A stretch of 64,000 nt of DNA from Primulina eburnea (lineage: Eukaryota > Streptophyta > Magnoliopsida > Lamiales > Gesneriaceae), in assembly GCF_022965805.1 (NCBI RefSeq), contig NC_133103.1, positions 51,472,386 through 51,536,385 on the forward strand, written 5' to 3'. How positions within the stretch are numbered: the first letter of the stretch is position 1; the number at the start of each line of letters is the position of its first letter. The translations under genes were made by a program, and so were the position numbers. The notes beneath the pieces were generated by a model. That model was given only the letters and a program-made list of their open reading frames with translations. It did no database searches and was not told where the DNA came from. Of the stretch, positions 1 to 10,541 are shown in pieces.

Positions 1-60
1 TTTTACACTGTTACAAATACACGAGATTTAATCTCAATTTAAATAAAGATAAATTTAATC

Positions 61-66
61 TTTATT
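61..66 (-). promoter_or_regulatory. Candidate viral polyadenylation signal, copy A
   Basis: AATAAA on the minus strand, just after the stop of the 79-codon ORF and upstream of where the next primer-binding site would lie. Caulimovirids polyadenylate a terminally redundant RNA a short way downstream of the promoter, so the position fits. Copy B has the same hexamer at 10520-10525. Confidence 0.4.
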
Positions 67-82
67 CTTCAAATCTTCAATT

Positions 83-322
83 TTAAGCAGCAAGCTGTGA
101 GCTCTGCTTCTCAAATGCCTTTAAGGTAATCTTGGACCTTTCCAAATGTGGATGAACAAACCACTGTTTATAAACAGGATTTATCTCTGGATCTTTTAAT
201 CGATCTTCAAGATTTTTAATTTGATTATTAATTAATTTAATCTTCTTTTTTAAGATTTTCAAATAATTTGCAGACGGCATAATATAATCAAATGGAGGAT
301 CATAAATATAATCGTATGACAT
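83..322 (-). CDS. 79-aa viral small ORF, copy A
   Basis: Encodes 79 residues identical to the copy at 10542-10781. The N-terminal third is aromatic and acidic (several Tyr and Asp), followed by a lysine-rich amphipathic stretch at about residues 22-45 that could form a coiled coil, then a polar C-terminus. No known domain is recognised. It starts about 125 nt downstream of the TATA-like box at 445-452 and ends just before the predicted poly-A signal, so it would be the first ORF of the pregenomic RNA, ahead of the primer-binding site. Identity between the two copies shows that it is intact, not that it is translated. It could be a genuine small viral protein or a leader ORF controlling downstream translation. 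Confidence 0.55.
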   Translation of the reverse strand: MSYDYIYDPPFDYIMPSANYLKILKKKIKLINNQIKNLEDRLKDPEINPVYKQWFVHPHLERSKITLKAFEKQSSQLAA

Positions 323-444
323 AAACTTACATGAAATGATGAAACTTGAAACTGAGAACTCAAGAACTGGAGAAAACTTCGAAACTCTTATTATGAGAAA
401 GTAGTAGAGAATTTTGGTGTGTCGATCACAAAGGGAGTCGACTC

Positions 445-452
445 CTTAAATA
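445..452 (-). promoter_or_regulatory. Candidate TATA box of viral promoter, copy A
   Basis: The minus strand reads TATTTAAG within a short GC-richer context between ORF2 and the 79-codon ORF, the place where caulimovirids carry their pregenomic promoter. A CACGTG G-box lies about 50 bp upstream (501-506). In this copy the solo LTR inserted about 60 bp upstream of the TATA box, so the core promoter is cut off from the rest of the viral intergenic region. Confidence 0.5.
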
Positions 453-512
453 GCAAAGCAATACATACTAGTTACAGTGTTTACACAAATAAAAACATGA
501 CACGTGAAAAGT

Positions 513-3500
513 AAAACTGTAGAACCCGGAAATTTAGACTACGTATAAGTCATGCATAATTCTAGTATTTAAATTTAAATTGACTTCACTGCATAATTAT
601 TTTAAATGCATTTATTTGAAGTTAATTATTCATTATTTCAGTTCAGTAGTTTGATTTTTAGCATTTCAATTATTTCAGTGAGGCCGGACTGGAGTTGGAG
701 TTTAGAGATAAAATTTAAGATTCAGAAAATATTTCCAGAATTTAATTTAGCTAGCAAGTAAGTTAAGTTAAGTTAAAAAGGAGGTTGAGGATTTATTTTA
801 GTTACTTGAGTTGAGTAGAAAATAAGTTCATTTAAGTTCCAATAATTAAGGGTTTAATTCACTAAATTAATTAAAGGATTAGTGAGGCTTTTAAAGGTTA
901 TTAATTTACTAGATAAACAACATTTCCCCTTTATTTATTTGTGAACTTTCGGCCACCCTTAGTTGCTAGAAAAATCCTTGCCAACTCATCACCCTTTTGA
1001 CCCATTCTTTGTTGAGTTAGCATAATAATATTTTTAATTCTTGATCCACCTTAATTAATTAATTAATGAGCATTATCCTAGTCTAGATTAGCAAGGAGAA
1101 TTTCGGCCACCTCATTCCCCCAAAAAATTTGATAGCAAACCACAATTCAAATTTCAAAATGAGGGAGACTTGGTCTTGCATTTTAATCCCTTTATTAGTG
1201 GATCTTCCCCCTCACCTCTCCAACCATCAATCTCCCCTCCCTAATCTCGAAATTCAGAGTGAAATTCAGTAGAAAAACCGTGGGTTACATAGCTAAAAGA
1301 AGAGAGAAAAATAGAGAAAAGAAAAACAAGAGAAGCGCTCCACCTCCTCCGTGCCGCGTCGTCGTCGTTTTGTTCGTTTTCTTTCGAAACGAAACCAAGG
1401 CATGTCTAGATTCTTTCAAACCTCAATCAAGTCATATTAGCAATTATTTTTCAGTACATGATCAGGTTTTATCATGCAAAAACCGAATTACATCAAAGAA
1501 TTTTCAGAAAACAACATGCAGATTTTTCGGCCCCTTTATTACATGCTTCACGGGTTTGCTCTTGTTTTGATGTTTTAGGTATTGGATTGACTCCAGGCTC
1601 CCAAGGCGACGTCTATGCATGTAATAGGATGCATTAGGACATCATTTGTTCATTGGTTTAACCCCATGACAGCCGAAACCAAGGAAAACAGCAGCAACTC
1701 CATTTATGTCTCTTGAGTTTCGAAAAATGCAGATTTTCTGTCCAAGGGTAAGGATCTGATCACGGCTGCCCTAGGGGCCTATAGCCATGGTTAGATCACT
1801 CCCCTATCATGTCTAAGACGTGACTAAGTCGCCCTTTTGGTAGCTTGGTCCATGGCTCCTCGGTTTTTAATCAAAACAACAAAACAGCCCCTCCCTTTCT
1901 CGCCCCTTCGGTTTTGACAACACTAGTGTAGTTCGTTTTTGGTGGCATGGTGTGGATCTGGTTTGGCCTATGGCCCTTAGCCACGGTCCATACCACAACC
2001 CTAGATGTCTAGGTCGTGCCATGGTCAATAAAATGGCCACTGGAATGACGAGAGACAGCAATCAAAGCAGCACACTTCCCACGCGCAGAATTGTGCTCGG
2101 CTGGGACGATTGGTTTGTTTCATGGTTGGTTCGAATTGTGGCTGGTCTTGTGCCCTTAGCCATGGTTCAAATCCTTCCTTGGGATGTTGGTAAGGGTCTC
2201 TGGTCGGTGGTGCAAGCCCCAATGGCCGGCGGACTCGAAAACGACGCAAGAAAAGCGCATGCACAGCTGCTGGAATTTGACAGCAAGTTGCTGCGTCGGT
2301 TCGGAGGTCCATTTGAGTTCTTGGTTGGCTTTTAGCCTATGGCCTTGGACTGGACAGTGCCTCATCAAGTTAGGAAGGTCATGTTTTTGACCGTTCGTGA
2401 TTCGGATCATTTTTGAGGTCGTACGAGAATTTACGGTGCGATGTGCCAAATTGACTCTCGAAAGAGCGTTGCGTGTTTTGGCCTCCATTTCACCTAGATT
2501 TCGACCCTATCTTTTTAGGAGCATTATTTTATGATTTTTGCGGCGTATTTTAATCATGACTAAATGACGGTTCAGTGTTGGTTCGGGTTGGTTCGGAGTC
2601 ATGATTAAATACGAAGTCATTAGGCGTCATAGTCGCATCTTTTGAACGTAAAATTCATAGTTGGTCAAGTTTGAGCATTTGCATGTTTTTCATTTCACAG
2701 TTAGGTTGCAGCGAGCCTGGGGACGATCCATTCTAGTTGGTAAAATTTCAGGATATTTTCATTAGCGTCAGTTAATTATTTTACGTGCATGAAAACAGAA
2801 AATGATATTTTTGAGATTTATGCGATATGGCTTGTGGTGCATTCACTATGTGGGAGCATTATTTATACGGTCGCCAGTGACCGCTCAGTTCAGGTTGGTA
2901 CCATCAGGTCACCAGTGACCGCTCAGTTCAGGTTGGTACCATCGGGTCTTCAGTGACCGCCAGCTCAGTTTCAGGCTCCCCGGTAGTCAGTTACCGATCA
3001 GTTCAGCTTAGTGCAGTGGCTATAGGCGTAAAACATAATCTCAACAGAAAATTTTATCAGTTATTTCAGTACAGGCTCCAAGGAGCAAATATTTTTACTG
3101 TGATTATCAGTTCAGTTATGCACGTATTATAATTGCTCAGATCAGTTTATTTTCAGCATGAGTACAGATTATTTTCAGTATGCCTCATGACATGATATTT
3201 TACCCCATGCATATTTTTACTCAGATTTTACTCGTTACCTGCGATACATGCATGCTGAGTCTTTAGGCTCACTAGACTTGATTGTTGTAGGTACTGATGA
3301 GGTCAGGGCCGAGGGCGGGGACCAGTGAGCTAGCTTGGGTCGGCAGTAGTGGCACCCGAGGACCTCAGTGCAGCAGTGTTATTTTATTCCGCAAACATTT
3401 TATCAGTCATTGAACATTTTTAAATTGTTATTGTTGGCAAATAATTATTTCCTTCCGCTGCTTTACTTTTAAACATCGAACTTGATTCATCAGTGATTTT

Positions 3501-3590
3501 ATGAATGAGGCCATTTAAGTTCTTTTAAAAAGAAAATTTTTAATTTTCCGCAAATTTCAAAGCAAGTATTTTTAGGGCCTTTACAAAAAC
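513..3590 (+). mobile_element. Solo LTR 1 with 5-bp target duplication, inserted in viral DNA
   Basis: The LTR proper is 518-3585 (3068 bp), beginning TGTA and ending TACA. It is flanked by the direct repeat AAAAC at 513-517 and 3586-3590. The uninterrupted virus copy B has a single AAAAC at 10972-10976, giving an empty-site comparison within the same window. It carries no internal region or coding domains, so it is a solo LTR left by LTR-LTR recombination. Similar LTRs lie at 17257 and 22923; all share the start TGTA..CCCG, a CTTTAGRCTCACTAGACTTGA block and a GGGCCTTTA end. The 3-kb length and TGTAAC/TGTAGAA-CCCG start resemble Tekay/Del chromovirus LTRs, which is inference. ORFs inside it are chance. 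Confidence 0.9.
2866..2960 (+). repeat. Minisatellite inside solo LTR 1
   Basis: About 2.5 copies of a 38-bp unit containing CCAGTGACCGCTCAGTTCAG. Solo LTR 2 has a diverged equivalent around 19575-19725 (CCAGTATCGGTC units). It lies upstream of the conserved LTR block and may be a regulatory repeat of the LTR. Confidence 0.6.
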
Positions 3591-3691
3591 TCACACTTAA
3601 TAATGCACCACAATACTACATACTTTATTACAAAGACTATAAGTCCCGTGATTGCTTGCCTTTTCATCCACTATCTTTAATGACATCCAGC

Positions 3692-4886
3692 TCATGCATT
3701 CAATAATGCATATATGTCATCTTCCTCATACGGGTCTTGAGCGTCTTGCAAATTATCCTGATCTGTCATTGGAGTATCATCCTCCATTTTCTCTTTTCCT
3801 TTAGAAGAAGTAGATTCTTGTGTTGACAGATTTGATTTTTCTCCAAATACTTCAGTAAACATTGAAGTAATGGTATCTTTATCAAGATGTTGGAAAAGTT
3901 CTTTTTAACAGTGTTGTTTGTGTTGGGGTATCATGATTTAAATTCTTCATGGTTTCTCTGGCAACTCCCAGAGCTATTACCCCTTGACGGTCATATACTT
4001 TGCCTTCTGCAAAGAAATCTTCTTTACCCCACCATTTAATGAGAACTTTTCTGATTAAGAAAGTAGAGGTATATTTGAGATCAAATTTCTCTTTAGCCAT
4101 ATCCTGTAATCCATATTCCCATCGAATAATCCAAGGAACATTGTAGTTAATGGCGAATTGTAATATGGCTGTTAAACCATCAAACTGTGTATTTGCATTT
4201 AAAAATTTATTCCATATGTTTTTAACATTTCTCGGAAGAATAGAGGGCATTACCCCCCATGAGAAGAAAAAAGTTTTAAACCAAATTGGTATAAATTGAT
4301 GAATATCATCTAATTGGAATTTTACCCACCATGAATGTTTTCTTTGAGAATTTTCATATAAAACAATGATATCCCAAGCCATGATATAATCATGGTAATT
4401 AAACATATTAGGCATTGCCTGAAAGGTGTTTAATTGACGTGCTTGTCCAAGGGGTAAACCCCAATTAGCAGCTGGGATAATCTTTTTTATTATCATTTTA
4501 GAAAAAGCGTAATCGCGATTGCGATCCATATGTTGGATTTCAACTGAGCCAGTTTCGACTAGAATTGTTTCAAAATAATCACGAGTTTTTCTCCCCAATA
4601 TGGGTTGTAAATCTTTAATTAAATAGCTTTGAGCTATATGAATTGGGGATAGACCTTTTAGGTCTTTGTCAACAGGACAGCAATTAAGACATCCTGAAAT
4701 TAGATAAGGATATTTTAATTCCTCTTTTGATCCCTTTAAAGCAAATATAGCATTATTATAATAATGTATTTCATACGCAGTAGGATCTTCTGCAAATTCT
4801 TTAATTGGATCAAACTTTTCTTCCTCTGTGTTAGCCATATTTGACTGAGGAACTGTAGCACCTCTTTTGAAAGGTGGTTTATTCAT
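3692..4886 (-). pseudogene. Viral ORF2, copy A, frameshifted
   Basis: Homologue of the intact 397-codon ORF2 at 11078-12271. It starts with ATGAATAA overlapping the ORF1 stop. The reading frame matches copy B for about 325 codons, then shifts at a T run (five T at about 3902-3906, four in copy B) and stops at 3882, giving 334 codons with a foreign tail. The remaining C-terminal coding sequence down to 3692 is still present out of frame. The protein has no domain I recognise. It is rich in Trp and aromatic residues (WW and FFF patches) with an acidic C-terminus. ORF2 of florendoviruses has no assigned function. A homopolymer length difference could also be an assembly or read error. Confidence 0.8.
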
Positions 4887-7800
4887 GGGCTTCTTCCCGG
4901 TGGCTGGTCTTTTTAAGACTGTCTTCCAAGGCTGATCCCTGCAAGAATTCTCTAGTTAGAAAATCTGGTAAAGAATTAGATTTTCCAGAAATATGTTCCA
5001 TATCAAAATCGAAACAAGCTAATATTGCTTGCCATCTAGCAAATATTTGTTTAGATGCTATTACTTTAACATCTTTTAAAAGAATATCTTTGGCAGATTT
5101 GCAATCAACTCTTAATAAAAATTTCTTATTTAAAAGATCACTTTCAAATTTTGTAATACATTTAACAATTGAAAGAATTTCTTTCTTTATTGTAGAATAA
5201 TTCTTTTGAGTATTATTCCAAGTTCCAGAAGTATATCTTACAAGAATTTCTTTAGATGTATTATTTAATTGTTGTTTAAGTATTCCTCCATATCCAATAT
5301 CAGAGGCGTCTGTTTCAACTATTTTGAATGCTTCAGGATTAGCAATAGATAAACAAGGGAGTTCTTTAACTCTTTCTTTTATTTTTTGTATTGCTAAAGT
5401 ATGACTATTAGTCCATGGTTGAGGATTTTTCTTCAACCTTTGAAATAATAATTTACAATCTTGAGCGAGATCTTTATAAAAATCTCCTATATAATTAAGA
5501 CTTCCAAGAAATCTTTGTAATTGATTTACATCAGTAATTTTATCAGGAAATTTATCAGCAAAAACAATTGCTCTTTCAATAGGAATTATTATTCCATTTT
5601 CAATATAATGTCCTAAGAATTTTATCTTAGTTTGAAAAAGTTTTACTTTTTTCTGATTTACTGCCAAACCAGCTTTTTTAGTAACTTGAATAAATATATT
5701 TAAATGTTTAAAATGCTGATCAATATTATCAGAATATATAAGGACATCATCTATATAGACAATAATATAATCTGTATAAGAATTATAAATTTCATTCATT
5801 ATATTTTGGAATTCCATTGGAGCATTTTTTAATCCAAATGGCATTACATTCCATTCGTAATGGCCAAATGGTACAGTAAAAGCTGTTTTATATTTATCTT
5901 CTTCTTTTAGAAGAATTTGATAAAATCCTGATTTTAAATCAAAAGAAGAGAATACTTTTCCTTTAAATAATCTATTTAGTAAATCTCTTTTATTTGGTAA
6001 TGGATGCTTTATCCATTTTAATGCTTTATTAAGTGGTTTATAATTGATAACAAGTCTTGGAGCTCCTCTTTCAATTTCGGCTGCATTTTCAACATAGAAA
6101 GCTGGGCAACTCCAAGGACTATTACTTGGTCTGATTAACTCTTTTTTAAGAAGACTATCAATTTCTTCTTTGCAATAATTTAAAAGTCTAGGCCCCATTG
6201 CTATAGGCCTTGCTTTTGTAGGAATTTTATTCTCAGAAAAATCATCTGTATAAGGAAGACTGACTTGATGTTTTTCCCTATTCCAAAAGGCATTAGGAAC
6301 ATCAGCGCATATCTCTTTAGATATGATTTCTGAAATAATTTTTATTTTTTCCTGAATTTTATCAGATTTTAACTTATCTTTAATATTTTTAAAGAGAATT
6401 TCATCTTTTAATGAAGTAATAAAATTTTCTTTATTACTAACTATTTTTTGTAAAATATTTATAGATTTTGAAACTGGTATTGTTGTGAATGGGAAAAATA
6501 AATCATTACCTTTAATGTTGGTATATAAACCCTTTTCATTAATTTTATTAATAGGAAACAACATTTGGAAAAATGGAGTTCCTAAAATCACAGGAGTAGA
6601 TATATTTTTAATGAGAATAAAAGTTGTATTTAAACAAACTCCAGAGTTACATATTGCCACATCAGACAATTTGTAATTAACTATAAGAGGTTGCTTATTA
6701 GCAGCAGTGATAAATTGAGTAGTCTTTTTATAATATTTAGACGGAACAATTCCTTCACTGATGCAATTTACATCAGCTCCTGTATCTAATAATGCTTCAA
6801 TAGTAATTTTAAATTTTTTGTTAATAATTAATGTTACTTTTGAGTACCATTTTTGAGAAATAATCTGATCAATTTTATTGATCCATACCATTTGATTTAT
6901 TTCTTGATCATCATCATTTTTTGGTAAAATATCTTCTTCTTCTTCTTCCTCAGAAGTAGAATCTTTGTCCCAAGTATTATTATTAATACTAAGAGTATTT
7001 ACTCTTTCTTTTAAATATTTTATCTCAGATTTTATCTGATCTATTTCTCCTTTTAATTCAGAAATAGTAGGCTCTCTTTCTTTTTGTTTGGCCTTTTCTA
7101 ATATTTTATTATAAGAATATAATTCATGTTCTTGTACAGTATTTTGTACAAGTTTAGTCGGCTTGTGATTTGCCATATTTAAATAATGTTCTATAGCTTT
7201 TCTTTTTACTATAGGGTCCTTTATTTGATCTATGAGATCTAAAATGAAAGTTTCTTCATTTGATATGACATTGATTTCTAATCCCATAAAATTAATGAGA
7301 CATGTATCACAATCACAATCTGGATTGCAAATTTTATTTTCTGATATTTCAGAATCATTATCTGTACTACTGTTAGAATATTCAGATAATTCATTATCAA
7401 TAATATTGATATAAAAATCTTTTTCCTTTAGATTTTCTTCTGTATTAAGAAGAATATTTATCAATGATTCTTTTAAATCATTGTTTATATTGATATTATT
7501 AATCTTTTTCTTGACATAACACTTATTAGCTTTATGTCCAATCTTTCCACACTTCCAGCATACTGGAACTTTAGTAGAGTCATTTTTTATAGGTTTTTTA
7601 AACTTTTTCTTAGAATATTTTTTAGATTTTTCTTTATCTTTTATATAATGGTTTTTCTTTTTAAAAGGAAATCTTTTCTTTTTCTTATCCCTTTTAGGAT
7701 ATTGTATTGGTTGATAGCCTATTTGCTCACAAAAATCACCAATAATATTTCTATTTTCTTCTTTTTGCATATCAAGTTGTCTTTTTAACTTGATATCATT

Positions 7801-10260
7801 GCAAAGATTAATTCCTTCTGCAGTTATTTCTGCAGATAAATCTCCGTAAGTAAGAATGTTCCAATCTATGGAATTTGTTGGAGATTTAGATTTTAATCTA
7901 TTTTTTACTCTTTCAGCAAAAAGAACTGGAAGTCCAGAAATAAATTTTTCTTTCCAGAAATTTGCATTGCAATCATTTCTAGTTAAAACCTTAGTCATAA
8001 AAACATCTTTATACCATCTGAATTCAGATAGTGTTGGGCATCTCAAATTCATTAATTGTTCTTGAGATCTATCTAATTGGAGTTCATTAGCTCCAATAAA
8101 ATTAGATAAAATTGTATAAATAAGTGTATTTACAGCATCTGACTCTTCTCTTCCATTAAGATCAACTATAGAAGAGTTTAGAATTTTATTCTTTGCTTCT
8201 TTAGAAAGATAAAAATCCCACCAACCTTGAAGTTGGCCTGTGAAACCAGTAATAATGGCTTGAGCAATTTGCCTATCATTATTACCTTTTATCTTTGCCG
8301 CAGAAGAATTTATTAACATTTGTTTAATAATAGTTTTAATCTGATATTCAGATTTTCCATCTATATTCCATTCAGTAATGGCTTCCCCATTAAACTGAAC
8401 GTAATCTTTTTTCTCTTCAATTTGAAGATCAACAGGTGTAGCCTTTTTATAAAAAGGTTTTACAATTGATACTTTATGCATTTTATTAATCTGCATTTCA
8501 TCTTCTGACGAACTAGAAATATTATCTAGTTGTTCAGATTTGGTAATTACCGAAATAGAACCTTTTTCTTTAATATTAATTTTTTGTAATCGATCTATTA
8601 AACCTTCCATAAAATCATCATCTTTTTTAGAACTTAAAAGAAAATTTTCTTTTTTAAGATTAGGAGGAGGTTTTATCATCAAAGTTTTTGAACTTTCACC
8701 ACTAGAATTTCCTTGTTTGGATTGTGATAAAATCTCTTCTATTCTAGTAGTCTGATTTCTTAAAGAATGTAGAGTAAGATTGGTAAAATTATTCTGTTGA
8801 ATAATATGGTCAAAATTACCATGCCCTATTTCTGATTTTATAGGGGCAGCATATATTTCTTTATTACCCTTTTTAATTTGTAAAGTAGTAAAAGGAGGAT
8901 GAATCTCAAAAGATTCTTCTCCAGTTTCATGAACATATAATTTATATGTTGATTCAAGAGTATTTATAAAAGACTCATCTTTAAAATTTGGAAATATTTT
9001 ATTCCTTGCTGGAAAATATAAATTTTCCATCCATTTGAAAAAATCTAAATTTAATTTAGTTTCTTCAATCCATTCTAAGTATCTTGAAACATATAATGTT
9101 TGTTGTTTTGAATTTAAACAACTTAAAAACCATTTTTTCTTATTAAGATTTTTAATCTTATCTAAACTCTTTTGGATAGAGTTATTATTAATAACCATAA
9201 CATTATATCCCATATCAGAAAAAGTAGGAGAATTTGATTTTTTATTATTAACAGAATAACTTCGTTGAAATCTAGACGTACTAGATTCAGGAATATCTAC
9301 TTTATATTCTGGATGAGATACATTATCATTAGTCTTTTGAAGACCAGATATACTAATTTTTTCAAAATCAGATATAGAAGAAGTAGAATTTCTACTTTCT
9401 TCAGGAAGTTTAATTCGTAAATGTCTTTGAGATGAGAATTTTATTTCGACATCTCCATCAACATATTGAATTATACTTTCTAGTTTTCTAGATTCTTCTT
9501 TTAAAGAAGGGGCTATACTTTCCATTTTCCAGATTTCTGGCAGAGTAACTTGACTCCAATTAATTGTTTTAGGAATCATAATATTACTTTTAGTAATATC
9601 AGTTATGAAAAGAGTAGTTTCTCCTCTTTTTGAACTAATTTGATTAGTATTGATTCTAAAATTGGATATCGTTGAATTCATGACTTTGTAACAAATTCTA
9701 TATAATAGAACAACATTTTCTGTTCCATCTATCATATCAAAACCTTCAGTTTTTATATTTAAAGTGAGGGCTTTCATGATATTTGGATCAGAAAGAGAAA
9801 TTGGAAAATTAGGGAAACAACTAAAATGTATTGGTCCTTCGCATAATGAAGATTCTACTATTCCTAATAAGGAATCTTCGAATTTATTATGCCTTTGATC
9901 TCTTACTAAGATTAAAGCTGAAGTATTTAGACCTAATCTGGTAAGAGGTTTTAAACCTACTTGTATCATTCCCAAATGCATAAATTTGTAATTTTGCTTG
10001 TGAATATTAACAAGGTTTTGAGATAATAAACTAAATGAGTCGTATCCTCCTTTTAGAGGAATTGCTTCTTCAATTGTTTTAATAATATAGTCGGATTTAA
10101 AATTAAATCCATTAGATCTATAAATCTTCATATTAGAAGATGTTGGTATTTTCCAGTTTTGAATATTTTTCTCGAAATTTTCAGAAATAATTAACTCTTT
10201 GTTCTTAGTATTACTACTTGAAGATTTATTCTTCGTAAAAGATCGTATTAATTTATCCAT
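4879..10260 (-). CDS. Pararetrovirus polyprotein ORF1 (MP-CP-PR-RT-RNase H), copy A, intact
   Basis: An uninterrupted 1793-codon frame. Domains in order: a 30K-type movement protein at about residues 45-260; a low-complexity linker; a capsid region at about 620-920 ending in a CCHC zinc knuckle (CWKCGKIGHKANKC, residues 901-914); a second cysteine cluster (C-X3-C-X-C-X2-C) near 976-985; a lysine/glutamate coiled-coil and acidic stretch near 1060-1110; a retropepsin-like protease with DTGAD at 1159-1163; a reverse transcriptase with YIDD at about 1502-1505; and an RNase H1 with ETDAS near 1650. The ATG follows a leader of about 180 nt after the tRNA-Met primer site. The enzymes would copy pregenomic RNA into DNA in the cytoplasm, and the movement protein would act at plasmodesmata. 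No stop or frameshift is visible, which is unusual for an integrated copy. Whether it is expressed cannot be judged from sequence. Confidence 0.96.
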   Translation of the reverse strand: MDKLIRSFTKNKSSSSNTKNKELIISENFEKNIQNWKIPTSSNMKIYRSNGFNFKSDYIIKTIEEAIPLKGGYDSFSLLSQNLVNIHKQNYKFMHLGMIQVGLKPLTRLGLNTSALILVRDQRHNKFEDSLLGIVESSLCEGPIHFSCFPNFPISLSDPNIMKALTLNIKTEGFDMIDGTENVVLLYRICYKVMNSTISNFRINTNQISSKRGETTLFITDITKSNIMIPKTINWSQVTLPEIWKMESIAPSLKEESRKLESIIQYVDGDVEIKFSSQRHLRIKLPEESRNSTSSISDFEKISISGLQKTNDNVSHPEYKVDIPESSTSRFQRSYSVNNKKSNSPTFSDMGYNVMVINNNSIQKSLDKIKNLNKKKWFLSCLNSKQQTLYVSRYLEWIEETKLNLDFFKWMENLYFPARNKIFPNFKDESFINTLESTYKLYVHETGEESFEIHPPFTTLQIKKGNKEIYAAPIKSEIGHGNFDHIIQQNNFTNLTLHSLRNQTTRIEEILSQSKQGNSSGESSKTLMIKPPPNLKKENFLLSSKKDDDFMEGLIDRLQKINIKEKGSISVITKSEQLDNISSSSEDEMQINKMHKVSIVKPFYKKATPVDLQIEEKKDYVQFNGEAITEWNIDGKSEYQIKTIIKQMLINSSAAKIKGNNDRQIAQAIITGFTGQLQGWWDFYLSKEAKNKILNSSIVDLNGREESDAVNTLIYTILSNFIGANELQLDRSQEQLMNLRCPTLSEFRWYKDVFMTKVLTRNDCNANFWKEKFISGLPVLFAERVKNRLKSKSPTNSIDWNILTYGDLSAEITAEGINLCNDIKLKRQLDMQKEENRNIIGDFCEQIGYQPIQYPKRDKKKKRFPFKKKNHYIKDKEKSKKYSKKKFKKPIKNDSTKVPVCWKCGKIGHKANKCYVKKKINNININNDLKESLINILLNTEENLKEKDFYINIIDNELSEYSNSSTDNDSEISENKICNPDCDCDTCLINFMGLEINVISNEETFILDLIDQIKDPIVKRKAIEHYLNMANHKPTKLVQNTVQEHELYSYNKILEKAKQKEREPTISELKGEIDQIKSEIKYLKERVNTLSINNNTWDKDSTSEEEEEEDILPKNDDDQEINQMVWINKIDQIISQKWYSKVTLIINKKFKITIEALLDTGADVNCISEGIVPSKYYKKTTQFITAANKQPLIVNYKLSDVAICNSGVCLNTTFILIKNISTPVILGTPFFQMLFPINKINEKGLYTNIKGNDLFFPFTTIPVSKSINILQKIVSNKENFITSLKDEILFKNIKDKLKSDKIQEKIKIISEIISKEICADVPNAFWNREKHQVSLPYTDDFSENKIPTKARPIAMGPRLLNYCKEEIDSLLKKELIRPSNSPWSCPAFYVENAAEIERGAPRLVINYKPLNKALKWIKHPLPNKRDLLNRLFKGKVFSSFDLKSGFYQILLKEEDKYKTAFTVPFGHYEWNVMPFGLKNAPMEFQNIMNEIYNSYTDYIIVYIDDVLIYSDNIDQHFKHLNIFIQVTKKAGLAVNQKKVKLFQTKIKFLGHYIENGIIIPIERAIVFADKFPDKITDVNQLQRFLGSLNYIGDFYKDLAQDCKLLFQRLKKNPQPWTNSHTLAIQKIKERVKELPCLSIANPEAFKIVETDASDIGYGGILKQQLNNTSKEILVRYTSGTWNNTQKNYSTIKKEILSIVKCITKFESDLLNKKFLLRVDCKSAKDILLKDVKVIASKQIFARWQAILACFDFDMEHISGKSNSLPDFLTREFLQGSALEDSLKKTSHREEAHE

Positions 10261-10440
10261 TCAAGAATATGGTAGATACTGTCAAGGCTTTACCCTGCCT
10301 TACCCTTTGGCTTTACAGGTCTTATGGAACCCGACTTAAGGATTTCTCCTGGGTATAACTACCTTCTTCCTTACAGAATAAAAGAATAAGATCGTAACAG
10401 AAGAATAACTTGTATTAATTTCTGAAGAATTTCTCCAATT
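10261..10440 (-). other. Viral leader between primer-binding site and ORF1, copy A
   Basis: About 180 nt of untranslated leader from the end of the primer-binding site to the ORF1 ATG. It contains pyrimidine-rich and purine-rich blocks but no recognisable gene. Caulimovirid leaders often carry short ORFs and a large hairpin; I see no convincing example here. Confidence 0.6.
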
Positions 10441-10458
10441 ACAATGGCTCTGATACCA
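10441..10458 (-). promoter_or_regulatory. tRNA-iMet primer-binding site, copy A
   Basis: The minus strand reads TGGTATCAGAGCCATTGT. TGGTATCAGAGC is complementary to the 3' end of plant initiator tRNA-Met, the minus-strand DNA primer of all Caulimoviridae and conventionally nucleotide 1 of their genomes. It marks the junction where copy A begins directly after copy B. Confidence 0.95.
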
Positions 10459-10519
10459 CTTTTACACTGTTACAAATACACGAGATTTAATCTCAATTTA
10501 ACTAAAGATAAATTTAATC

Positions 10520-10525
10520 TTTATT
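10520..10525 (-). promoter_or_regulatory. Candidate viral polyadenylation signal, copy B
   Basis: AATAAA on the minus strand, immediately after the 79-codon ORF and about 60 bp before the primer-binding site of copy A. Same position as 61-66 in copy A. Confidence 0.4.
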
Positions 10526-10541
10526 CTTCAAATCTTCAATT

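Noticed and set aside
1952..2390. Overlapping open frames on both strands inside solo LTR 1
   Set aside because: They fall in the GC-richer part of the LTR, overlap on opposite strands and have no counterpart frame in solo LTRs 2 and 3.
4874..9259. Plus-strand frames of 60-108 codons opposite the virus polyprotein
   Set aside because: They are antisense shadows of ORF1. They are conserved between copies only because the virus sequence is.
10441..10461. A tRNA-Met gene
   Set aside because: Only the 12-18 nt complementary to the tRNA 3' end are present. It is a primer-binding site with no cloverleaf around it.
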